Shown here one piece after another: positions 29,890 to 40,287 of a stretch of 64,000 bases of DNA. The position numbers and the translations under genes were made by a program. Each line of letters starts with the position of its first letter. The stretch's first letter is position 1. Under the pieces are notes generated by a model. It was not told the origin of the DNA and did not search any database. It saw nothing but the letters and a program-made list of their open reading frames with translations. The stretch spans positions 310,001-374,000 of the forward strand of contig NW_003101660.1 of assembly GCF_000003855.2 (NCBI RefSeq), read 5' to 3'. Origin of the DNA: Blastomyces gilchristii SLH14081 (Eukaryota > Ascomycota > Eurotiomycetes > Onygenales > Ajellomycetaceae).

Positions 29890-31330
29890 GATGCGCCCTT
29901 AATAGTAAGGAAAACCCCCTCCCTACCTTTTCTTCCCCCTCAAACTCCGACACCGCTCACTCTCAACACAACCTCTAGGGTTCTCTTGCGTTCTCTTCGC
30001 GAAATCCGCTGCACCCTTCGCAGCCATGAAAAAAACAGGGTCTAGATTGTCCTCCAGCACACGCAGGGCAGCTAGCTCCAGGTACATGCGCAGAGCATTT
30101 CGATCGTCTCTGACAAATCTCGAATTGCTGGGGGCCGCGGCGCCACCTGTTTTAATGAGCTTGGTGATCTTTTGGTCTGGCGAGGTTTTTCAGTCCTAGG
30201 GGTTCGATGACTTGGAAAATCTCACTGGCCGATAGTTGGACGTAATCTGGCCACGAGATGGCCACGGAGCGAATCGAGTGGCCTAGGAGTGCCGTGGTTT
30301 GGGCTTTTAGTTCAAAAATGAGAACGGAGAGGGCGCTGGTATTGAAGGCAGAAAAAAGAAAACTTCATAAGGCGGCGAGGGTTAGACTGTTGCAGTCTCC
30401 ATGGCACTAGACACAGCCTGAACAATTTATCCGTATCTTGACGGTGAGGATATGCATGGGGTGGACTAAAAGGGCGGATCAAGCCCTACCGTAGATGACG
30501 TGAGGTCCTTAACTTCATCAAACCATGATATAATCTCCAATCCTGCGTACTGACAGGCAGCCAGACGGCCAGCGGCCGCCACGATGCTTGATTGAAGGGA
30601 ATTTTCAAGAAGATGCCCTGCAGCAACAGCCCATCATTGGGAAACTATATGGCACATATGGCGTTTGTTCGCTGAAGACTCTTTCTTTCCGGACTGCGCG
30701 TCCGCTATCTGTACCAGTTTGGCCTCAAGATCTTCATGGATGGAGATCCCCTCGCGAATGGAATGCAAGTGCGACGGGGGGATATTCTGCAATTTCACAT
30801 CGTTAATCGATAAGTGGTGCATGTCATATAATATGCCCAGTGCCAGGCAGTCAAGGTGGTGGTGATGTGGGCAGTTCAACGAATCCCTGGCATCAGGTAT
30901 AATAAGTGGCATGGATAAGCTTAATAAGGTGAAGATCGCGGAACCTTTGTCGCTTCAAGAATTTGCTGGTCGCTTACACTCAGACTCCTCGAGAATCATT
31001 GTGGAAATAGAGTATTCCCACCGGGGTATCAGGCTTGGCTCTGCCCTAGTCGTGTTTTCCGAGAGGACAACAGCGCTGGTGGTGTGTTTCTTCCAGGCCT
31101 GGGGAATCTCGCCCAATCACCTGGATAGAGGTGACAGCGAAGTTCTCAGTGGCAGTTGTTTGGCAAGAAGAATAAAATGAAGGGTATGTGCGCTCCACCA
31201 TGGGTATTTTAGAGCTGAGAGAACGTTTTCGACAGTTAACGAACAGATAAGCCGGAGAACGTTGGTAATGAAAAAGCCATCCTGGTCAAGAAGGGTTCTG
31301 TCATTAGAAGTTGTGTAAGCTAAGTTAAAT
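29890..31330 (-). pseudogene. broken unrecognised gene
   Basis: The minus strand holds coding-like pieces in changing frames. From 5' to 3' they are DQDGFFITNVLRLICSLTVE (near 31280); ILYDMHHLSINDVKLQNIPP (near 30800); LFSAFNTSALSVLIFELKAQ, then TALLGHSIRSVAISWPDY (30355-30250); and FVRDDRNALRMYLELAALRV with LEDNLDPVFFMAAKGAADF (30110-29990). The last two pieces are separated by a one-base shift near an AAAA run at 30170-30180. Several stops occur in the 5' half. Composition and the acidic/hydrophobic periodicity say protein-coding ancestry. I do not recognise the family. It lies just downstream of the four-TM gene, on the same strand. Confidence 0.35.
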
Positions 31331-31515
31331 ATTTAACAGCCCGTTCAAACCTTAAGCCCACTTCCAGATAGAAGAGTAAGTTGGCATCAAAATCAGAAAA
31401 GGTCCCTCCATAACGTTTCTATTTAGTGTTGCAATAAATTTTTATTTTATCCAATTATATTCGCGATACCAAGTTAAAAGAAAAGAACCCCCCCGTCCGA
31501 AGTAAATAGTAATTG

Positions 31516-33561
31516 CTAATGATATCTTTTCCCCTTATTCGGCTCATTGCCCCATTTCACCAGCGTAATGTGTCCGATATCTCTCGCCGGCTGGGCATCA
31601 CCCACCAAACCAGGCAGTTTCCACAGGGCCTGACATTCCTCAAATTCTGCAGTACACGCAAAATCAGGCTCGTTTTGGATCTCTCGCGCAAAATCTGCTC
31701 CAAACCGGAACATGCTATACCCATCCAGCCTCTCAGACCAGCGACGACGAAGTCCATATCCGCAGCCAAGTATGACGGAACCTACGGCCCACAGGGCGAA
31801 TAAAACCCCGACATAGATGGGCGGGATGGCTCCAGGGCCCATAACCTTGCTGGCTCGCGAGCCGGTTGCGTTGGGTAAAATATAAGCAGATTGAAAAGTG
31901 TAACTGCTGTCATACATTAATTCCAAGGCGTTCCAGGCATGCGCGAGCATGATTGACTGGTAAAGAGTTTCGGCCTGGATATAACTGGGGTAGTATAGCC
32001 CGTGAGTGAAACGTAGCGGTGGGGGGGAATTCGTGGATGTTACGAGCTCGGTGAATTTGCCAGCGATATCGTGGCCGATGTAGCCAAAACCGAACACATC
32101 GCCGCTCTCATGGGTATCAACGTGGGGAGGGGGACTTTTCGTGAATGAGTGGAAGTGGCCTTTGCGATCGACGTCAGCGTATCCAAGCTTAGAGTCCCGA
32201 ATACAACGGACTCCGATGGGAGGGGCGATGTGACTTAGGGACGTCGACCGATACACAGGCTCTGAGCTAATAGTGCCATTTTCATCGGGTTGGTTGCCGT
32301 AAAATGTTTGGTTGAAATAGAAGGTGCCGTTCTTGGCCTGAAAGTAAGGGCCTCCGACGTCGGCCATGGGTGAGTCAATAGTCGTGCTGAAATTGACTTG
32401 TTCGCGAAGAAGATTAAATCCCATTTCCCTATTCCCCTGCCAGAGAGCATACTCAAAAAGGGCGGGCGTAGGCGCAGTAGCAGCCCAACCAGTCTGCCCG
32501 TATACCCCTGAAAAATTGAAGCCTATCTGGGCGTGAGCTACCAAGTTGGCATTTGAATTAGCAGCGATTATTATTCTATCACTTAATTGGGAAGAATTAA
32601 GCTTTAACTCCGTCAGCGAGCTGGTTTCATTAAAGTCGGCAGTTGTCCTTTGGTTCAGGATTGCGAATTCAGAAAATGACTTGACAATGGAGCAGTTGCA
32701 TCCTATGAGCAAACCCCATACTCTCCCACTTATAGGTACATTCGCCTGTGGCGCAAGGAAAAGCTCTGGGTTGCTTTCAGAAATATTCGAAGGTAGGGAA
32801 TTCGGCAGGTCCCGGAGGTATGGAACGGAATTCCGTTGCACATGAGGTGCAGTATATACTATACCTATCCCCGGAATTGTTGGAGACTGGCCCGTTTTCC
32901 AGAACAAGGTTTCCTTTGATGCTTTAGGCCTGCGATTGAAGTCGTCTGGTTTGTGTCCGATGGCCAGTGGGGACTCGTGTGATGCGACATAGCCATCGAC
33001 TGGCTCCATGGTCAATCCCGACAGTGGGAGAGCAACAAAGGGAAACAAGCTGAGGACAGCCAGTGTGTACCACAGCCGCCCCGCAACATTCCTCTTCTGC
33101 CGCAACAATGCGCTGCCGCATTTGAGCCAACCTCCTGGGCTGCTCCAAGCGCTGTCGCAATGCATCAATAGCTTCATGGTACTTTTAACCTGCCAGTTGC
33201 GATCGTGCAGCATGCTCGCTTCGATACCGAGTAGGCCATACTTTGAAAAGTTCAGGCCAAATACGCCGACAACGAACCAGCAGTAGTGTATCCAAAGCTC
33301 GTTTGGGATGCCAAGTTTGAGCGTATCCTCCGCCCTGGTCACAACCAAATGCCAGATAAAAGCGTAGTAGGCAAGGACCACCGCTGGGCCCACAATCAGC
33401 GCGGCCGCTCGGAGGGGAAACCTGCGTAGCTTATAGGTTTTGGGCTGGACGTGACTGAGTGTCTTTTTGTTCGTTGTATGAGAGTCGGCATTTGTGATAT
33501 TATGTAGCCTAGTGTAGTGGTTAACAAATAAGATGTATTGCGACTTGCTGACTTCCGCCAT
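31516..33561 (-). CDS. four-TM membrane protein with large ectodomain, unknown function
   Basis: An uninterrupted frame runs from 33717; I prefer the Met at 33561 (MAEVSKSQY), giving 681 residues, because the 52 residues before it look non-conserved. Three hydrophobic segments lie near the N-terminus (AAALIVGPAVVLAYYAFIW; YCWFVVGVFGLNFSKYGLLG; WYTLAVLSLFPFVALPLSGL) and one near the C-terminus (YVGVLFALWAVGSVILGCGY). Between the third and fourth is a ~400-residue region with many N-glycosylation sequons (NET, NSS, NFS, NGT, NQT). It is therefore probably extracytoplasmic or lumenal. A basic RRRW and a ~75-residue cytosolic tail end the protein. This layout is common among uncharacterised Pezizomycotina membrane proteins. 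I cannot name a function. Confidence 0.65.
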   Translation of the reverse strand: MAEVSKSQYILFVNHYTRLHNITNADSHTTNKKTLSHVQPKTYKLRRFPLRAAALIVGPAVVLAYYAFIWHLVVTRAEDTLKLGIPNELWIHYCWFVVGVFGLNFSKYGLLGIEASMLHDRNWQVKSTMKLLMHCDSAWSSPGGWLKCGSALLRQKRNVAGRLWYTLAVLSLFPFVALPLSGLTMEPVDGYVASHESPLAIGHKPDDFNRRPKASKETLFWKTGQSPTIPGIGIVYTAPHVQRNSVPYLRDLPNSLPSNISESNPELFLAPQANVPISGRVWGLLIGCNCSIVKSFSEFAILNQRTTADFNETSSLTELKLNSSQLSDRIIIAANSNANLVAHAQIGFNFSGVYGQTGWAATAPTPALFEYALWQGNREMGFNLLREQVNFSTTIDSPMADVGGPYFQAKNGTFYFNQTFYGNQPDENGTISSEPVYRSTSLSHIAPPIGVRCIRDSKLGYADVDRKGHFHSFTKSPPPHVDTHESGDVFGFGYIGHDIAGKFTELVTSTNSPPPLRFTHGLYYPSYIQAETLYQSIMLAHAWNALELMYDSSYTFQSAYILPNATGSRASKVMGPGAIPPIYVGVLFALWAVGSVILGCGYGLRRRWSERLDGYSMFRFGADFAREIQNEPDFACTAEFEECQALWKLPGLVGDAQPARDIGHITLVKWGNEPNKGKRYH

Positions 33562-34663
33562 GCATGCCCAGAGTTCGAAGAATTCTTCGTCCAAAAACAT
33601 TGGGATATTGCTTACTCGAGCTCTGGTTCCAGTAGATAAGAAGATGCTGTGGACATTTTTTAAGCATCCTGAAAACTGATTTGCGTTGAATTGGTAAAGA
33701 GACCCCCTCCAGCACAAACGGACGGTCTTCAGGCAAAGTCCCTCAGGGGCTAGCTATGGAAGACATTGTTTACAGGATATAACTCTTTTATATTATTGAA
33801 CAAGAGCAGGTTGGTCCCTCACGCAACATTGCAAGAAATGTCTTTACGCTGTAAATAACTGCAGATAATCACCAATGGTTGCGTTGAAGCACAAGTGCCT
33901 AAATTAGCCTCTCCACAATATACGAGAGCGAGAGCTTTTGATATCAGTCAGAACTAACAACGGCAGAGCTTTTTACCGTACAGAATCGGGGGCCATTAAT
34001 ATTGTTTGCTCTGCAAGAGGCGAAAGTTGTTTCAAGATTCTAAAAATAGGGCAACGCATGCCGCAATACGTGTAGACGTTACATGAACGGCGGGGATTTT
34101 CCCAGGCGTTGCATCCAAGCGCGAGTATTAATAGGATACGCTAACTAATAATAAAGACGAAACACATGCATGCCTAGCCTACTAGGGGTAGAACTCTTGT
34201 TCTCAGCTGTTATAGAGCATGATAAAAAGTATACTTTATCTGTATTAATATTATTAACATATCTGGATCAAAAGGTAGATTCTCTCATACCAGATTGCAG
34301 TAATGGGCAAAGCCATTGCAACTGTAGCTTTTCTGAAAGGAAGGATGTTCATTCAAAACGTTTCATCTGGGAGCCCTGTGGGGGGACAATCACATAGTAA
34401 GTTATCATCAGAGAATAATATGCACTGTTATGGATCATGAGCGCGATGGCCGCCAGAGTTCAAATGTTAGAGCGCTCAGCCTGCCTTGGAATGTTCCTTC
34501 CAAGATACTGGATGCAGGAGTGGAATGAGGAATGCCATCGATAATCTCAAGCCTGATTCAGGATTTCCGATGATGGTGATTTGTGTTCATTTTGAACTTA
34601 TATATCTCTATCAATTGTCTAGCCCTTGAACACAACTATGCTTCTAAGCACTTGTTATTTTTA

Positions 34664-34694
<31 letters not shown>

Positions 34695-34805
34695 TTAAAA
34701 AAAAAGGGCAAAGAGTGGTTGAGAAAAGAAAATCATGGGATAAATACCATGGGGGAATTAAGTTGCCAAAATAAAAATGTAGAATCTTATTTACAAATGG
34801 TTATA
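33562..34805. other. intergenic
   Basis: No gene is supported. It is AT-rich, with a TTTA repeat (34660-34686) and A/T homopolymers next to the 3' end of SCJ1. The AT-rich frame at 34170-34397 has no motif. Confidence 0.45.
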
Positions 34806-36158
34806 TTACAATTCATCCTTAGAATGAGATTTGGTGGGCCTGCCGCTGTCTTTTTCTAGACTCACGCCGTTCTTCTTGCGCCACTTTTCCCAGAGCGCAA
34901 AGAAGTCCTTTTCCATCCCTTTATCCATTTGGTCTGGAAGCACAACCGTATATTCGACGTAGAGGTCGCCAAACTCATCGCCGCCGTCGTGGTCATGCAT
35001 ATGGCCACCGTGCCAGATTGGCATGCCTTCTCCTTTAATAGTTTCAACGGTAAAGGGTTGGACTACTTCCCCGCGTTTTCGATGCAGCTGTACTACATGT
35101 CCGTCCAGATGTGTGATGTTGCGCGTCCAGTCTCCCATCCATGCTTCTCGGAGGCTGAGTACTTCTCTCCAAAACAGGTCATTATCTCTGCGCCGGAAGA
35201 AGGTGCCGTCAGTCCGGTCCTTCTCGTCTTCAAAAATCTCTGGTGCCTTCTCGTCCAGGGTGATAACCAGATCGCCAGCAATCCAGTCGGGGCTCTCATC
35301 TGCCTCGTTTTCAAACGATATCCTAGTTCCCTTGGGCATGCCGCGCTCTATTGTGGCTGACATGGGGACGGAATTCCTCACAACGCGCTGCCCCTGGCAT
35401 ACAGGACATGGACGCCGTATCGTCTTCCCTTGCCCACCACACTTATCGCAGTGCATTTGAACCTGCTGGAAAATCCCGGGTGCCAACATGTGTTTCTTAA
35501 TCACCGCACCCCTACCGCCGCACTGATGGCAGGTTTCGACCTTCCGATCAGCAGACCCAGTTCCCTCGCAAGATTCGCAGATCTGTTGTTTTTCCACTTC
35601 AAATGTCGCCTCCCTGCCGTTATAGAAATCGCTGAGAGGAAGTGAGAGGCGGATTTCCATATCAGGACCCCGACGTTGGCCAGGAGAGTGGCCAAAATGA
35701 CCACCTCCTCCGAAGAAGCGGGAGAAAATATCGAACGGGTCATGTGTTCGTCCTCCGCCTTGTTTATGCTGCTCTAAACCTTCATGTCCATACTGGTCGT
35801 AAATTTTCCTCGTCGACGACGTCGATAAAACATCGTATGCCTCAGCTATATCAACGAATTTTTGATGCGCAGAGTCATTTCCCCTAGAAGGTAAAAGCAA
35901 AGTTTAAATTAGCAAAATGATTCTAAACGGGGTTTTGAATGGAGAACTTGGGGACAAAGCAGGGACAAAGCAGGGACAAAGCACATACGGATTTTTATCA
36001 GGATGGAATTTTTTACTTAACGTCCGATACGCTCTTTTTATGTCGCGATCAGAAGCGGATCTGTCCAGTCCCAAAATTTTATAGTAGTCCTCCGCGCATA
36101 GCACGACGGGGAGGAGCACAAGCAACGAAAACCCTACAAGAAAAGGGAATGGGAGCAT
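34806..36158 (-). CDS. scj1: ER lumenal DnaJ (Hsp40) co-chaperone, SCJ1 type
   Basis: Type I J-protein that recruits ER Hsp70 (BiP/Kar2) for folding and degradation of secretory proteins. Exons are 36158-35989 and 35883-34806, 415 residues. It begins with a signal peptide ([17 protein letters not shown]). The J domain follows ([13 protein letters not shown]...HPDKNP), with the intron immediately after HPDKNP. Next come a Gly-rich segment (GGGGHFGH) and four zinc-finger repeats ([32 protein letters not shown]). The substrate-binding domain follows, and the C-terminal SKDEL is an ER-retrieval signal. The 105-bp intron contains three tandem copies of an 11-bp unit. All hallmark residues are present and the gene looks intact. 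Confidence 0.95.
35949..35983. repeat. 11-bp tandem repeat in SCJ1 intron
   Basis: The unit GGGACAAAGCA is repeated three times head to tail inside the 105-bp intron, between the donor and the branch region on the minus strand. Confidence 0.9.
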
Positions 36159-37948
36159 GGCTGAATCAGCCCTGTGTCTCTAATCTGGGAAGAATTTCCC
36201 AATATCCCAATGAAGTATATCGTGTGTGCGAATTAGGTTTGCGCTGGTGTAAGAACTCTGGGATGTGGTTAATCGTCGGAGGTATAGATCGGCCCATTCG
36301 AAGCGCCCATTGAACAAGAAACACAGGAAAAAGAAGACGGATATCCACAAATGACGAAACCGTACGGAAAAGAAGGGGGGAAATATATATGTTTTTTTTA
36401 AAAGAAACGGTGAAGGTCCTGTGTTTTAGGAAAACAGGAACAGAAGCGGGAGGAGAGAGGAACGGCGGAAAATTTGTTGACATCTGGCAGTTAACCACGA
36501 TGCCGCCTTTGATAGGCTAGAAATTAAACATCTGACAGCTTTGCGATAAGTCGGATCATCTAAATTCCGGCGCATGCTTTAGGTCACGTGGATAAGTCCA
36601 TTTTAGGTCGTTTTGGAACATGTGAAGGCTGCGACTGATCAACAGCTTTCTTGTTCGTCTTGCAGCCGTAGTAACATTTTCTCATTTTGTAACGACGCCC
36701 ATCGTGCGGCTTTATTGTGTCTTTTTTCTCGAATCAAACCGGGTACCACATTGTTCCCAATATCATCTACGACGGGTACAACAACCCTGGAATCAGAACG
36801 TATTGGCAGAGTCTCCTTTTAAAGGGTCAGCGAAACTTAGTACAAATGGATTGCTGGTATATTGCCTTGCAAGTCTCTGAGGACACTTGAATATTCCCTC
36901 GCACTACCTATCTAGCATGCTCAAATAGACGATTTTTAAAAGATTGAGTGTGGAGCTTGGAGACTTTGCGTCACTAAGTAGTTCGGGAATGTCAACGATG
37001 CTGAAATGCGCAGGGTCCGGCCAGTTTTTATTAGGCGTCCATGCCTCATCTCAACAAACTACTGCACTGTTTAGCAATTTGAAACCATATTCTAAATCCT
37101 TACTGTCATGAGTCTGGAGAATTATTACATCTGGCCATCCCCTCCCATATTCAACAAACGTTTTCGGGGGGGGGGTGGTTTAAGGCTCCCGTGGAGCGTA
37201 CGCGCTAGTCATTAAAGTTCTGCAAGCCCCGGCCAGTGGCTTTGGGGAAGAGGGTTCATGTGTACCTGGGCCCTGGGGCAATTAGTGTAGGGTTGAGAAT
37301 CGCAGTAAGTTTGCTCCCTCTGAATTGAGAAAGGTTTCATTGTTAGATAAATCTATCTGTTTGGGGACGAATGGCGAAATGAGGTACATAAATACCAAGG
37401 CATACCGTGCGAGCAAGGAGGTTCGTTTTGGAACTTTGAATAGTGATATTATGGAGTAGGTACAGAAATTGTATGTTGGTTCAGATGGTTGTTGTTCAAG
37501 GCTGGAATGATAGTAGGTAGGCAGGTCATGATAATTTTGAATTAGTACTAGCTTTGTTATAATTATGAACCATTCAGCGTCCGAAGTGGAGAGCGTGTCT
37601 ATAATAGGGCTGCGCAGTTAACTTCTGGCTACGGAATCGTATCTGTGTCATCCAGTTGAGTGTTGACGGGTAGATGTGAATCAAACTTGAAAGAGGAATG
37701 CGTTATTTGTCCATTAGAATTAGTTCAAAGCGAAAATAGGGATGACCTCGCAAGAAATATATCAAGGCAGAGGCCGTGAGCAAACAATCGATCGTGGTAC
37801 GGGTGGAATAGGGACCAAACATAATTATGGAGACGAAAGTCGACATGCAGAGAAAGAATAGAATTGCAAGTAGAAGGAGGATGGGATATGGGACTGGTTA
37901 AAATCAAGAGGTAAAAAAAAAGAAAAAAGTCATATCAATATAAGGACC
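36159..37948. other. intergenic, divergent-side flank of SCJ1 and 3' flank of HAM1-like gene
   Basis: About 1.8 kb without a supported gene. 36159-36600 probably holds the SCJ1 promoter. Short frames on both strands lack motifs. Confidence 0.45.
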
Positions 37949-40287
37949 TCAGTGGAATGTCCTAGGTGAGGAAGATACAGCGTCAAATACATCATTCCTC
38001 CATGTCATATGAACACCACCACTCTGATCTCCATCCTCAACTGCTTCTCCAGCCCGTTGCCCCTCGACGTTCCAAATCTTCATCACGCTCGCAGGCGTAT
38101 ACACATCCTTGAAAATCCCCTGACGGTGCGCATCTAACCCGACCCGCGTATAGACATCCGGGTCCATTTTAGGACTCAAGCTCGTTAGAATAGCTCGTGC
38201 AAAGGTAGCCAGACTCTGGGGGCTGCAAATTCTTGTGGCGCGCAGGCGCTCGCGGGCAAACACAAGTTCTCGATTCAGGATATGTGCTGCCGCAACAATC
38301 TTCTCGGCGATCTTCTTCTCTAGCACACGGCGGATCATGTGTTTGAGGAACGGCTTGAGTACCCACCACATGAAGGACCATGTACTTTTGCGCACCGTGT
38401 AGTCGAGCTTGTGGATGTGGACGCGAACAGCGAGCAGAGACACCAATCGCTCAATGCGATCACGTCCAATCTCGAGGTCAAGGGAGATGTCGATCCCTCG
38501 TTCGTCGAGGGTGAAGCTGGCAATACCTTCATCGCTGGAGGAAATATATGGTGCGGAGTGGACGCGGATCCAGTAGCCGAAGTCTTTTGCGCTTATGTTG
38601 AGGCCATTCATCGTTATAGTAACGACGTTTTTCACGGTTGTGTGGGCAGCTTTAGAATGCGCTTTTTGGATCTCTAGATCATTACGGGTGGTGACAAGTA
38701 CCTTCCAGGGAAAGAAGGACGAGGAGCGGAAAGTACTGCCTGGTTCCAGCACCACGTTCTCAAGTAGCAAGTCTAGCTCTGGCGTAGAGACCTCTAGTCT
38801 AGGAATTGGTATATGCTGGATCGAGCGGATCAAGGTGGGGAGGAGTACGTTGAGAGCATCTTCAGAGACTGCGGGAGCTTTGTCGTGAAAGGCTCGGGAC
38901 AAGTCGCCTCCAAGCTTTTTTGCGACTGTTAGCAGCTTGGCTACAGCGTTGTCTTGGAGTACTGATGATAAGGCAAGGCCCAATTGCTGTAAAAATGCGT
39001 CGACATCCTGACGAAGAGCGGAGTCTGGGCCAATATCTCTAGACTTCTGTTTCAGGAGTTCAACCGTCTCATCTGCTGAGTCGAAAAAGCCAGGGTCCGT
39101 GAAGAGGCCCTGGATAGAATTCCCAATCTCTTTCAATAGTGATTCAAATTCTGGATCACTCTCAGAGTGCTTGACCACTTCGTAGAATTTCCTTTCCACA
39201 AGCTGCCATTCTTTGCGGTCTCCAAAGGAGCCGACCAAGTCCCATAAGTTTTGCACCGCCTGTTTGAGGTCTGAGTTCTCTTCAACCTCTTCCACAGCAG
39301 CATTGGCTGTTTCATCTACAGCACGAGAGTATATTATCCCATACTGCTTAATCAATTTCGTGATGCTCGATACAGAGGTGGTATAGTCATCCCGTTTGCG
39401 TAGGCTCTGGACGGTTTTCTTCACCCTATAGAGTAACGTGCTTTTGTAGTGTCCAACCACATTCTCCTCTGTGCTTTGGGCTGCAGCCTTACCGGTTTGT
39501 GCCACTGCCTCACGAGCACTTCCGGAAACCTGTTCTAGGTCGTGCCTTAAATCCCTCGAAGAAGGAGCTCCCTTACTCTCTGAGTTGCCAGGTTGTAGCT
39601 TGGCTCGCTCTTCATCAGAAGGTTCCACTTCTTCCGCAACGTCGGCAGCTGCGGAAGACAATGCAGACGCAGTATCAGCAAATATCATCCGCCCGATTGT
39701 AGCCAAGTCGTCGACTAATCGTCGGAAGTCGGAATTGGTAAGCAAGAGACCGGCAACGGTACGAATACTCTCGCGAGCTAGAATTGAGATATCAGCAGAA
39801 TCTGTCAAAGGTTATAGTAGAAAAAAGACCCTGAGAAATATCATAGAATACCGGCGGTAGTATTAGCCTGAGCCTTCGCAACTGCACCCCTGGAAGCAAG
39901 ACTTGCGGTATCAACTTCAACCGTCGACTTGGACAGCTGCCAAATGGCATTTTGGAGCTGATCATCACCATTCTTCTCTTGTAGAAGATTGATGAGCAGA
40001 CTAATACAAAGTTTAACATCCTTAATCAATCCTCGACTGGTGTTGCCAATAGCTAGAGGTTCCGGGTTGAGAAGGCTAGAGACAAGGAGAACGTGGAGGT
40101 GGGAGACGACTTGGGCTGTGGAGGGCATGTAGCCGCTACGGACGGCCTTGAGCATCTGGTAGGTGCGCAATTTCTCGTGCAGCTGACGCTGCAGGGCTGT
40201 ATCTTCGTCGTAATCATGATTCTGGGGGAGAAGAGGCTGTGTTTCACCACTGGTAGCTTTTCTCGATTTGCAGCATGACGACCACAT
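37949..40287 (-). CDS. HAM1-like protein (HAM1 N- and C-terminal domains)
   Basis: Exons are 40287-39852 and 39801-37949, giving 762 residues. The 50-bp intron starts GTATTC and ends GACAG and restores TTAGDSADISIL. The N-terminus reads MWSSCCKSRK, and its vicinal cysteines could be lipidated. Then come QPLLPQ, LHEKLRTYQMLKAVRSGYMP and HLHVLLVSSLLNPEP, which match the HAM1-like N-terminal domain. The C-terminal half contains LNISAKDFGYWIRVHSAPYI and VHIHKLDYTVRKSTWSFMWW, with a long β-rich region typical of the HAM1-like C-terminal (formerly DUF4449) domain. That fold is related to lipid-binding tubular proteins. The role is known only by family inference (hyphal growth, lipid handling). Confidence 0.8.
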
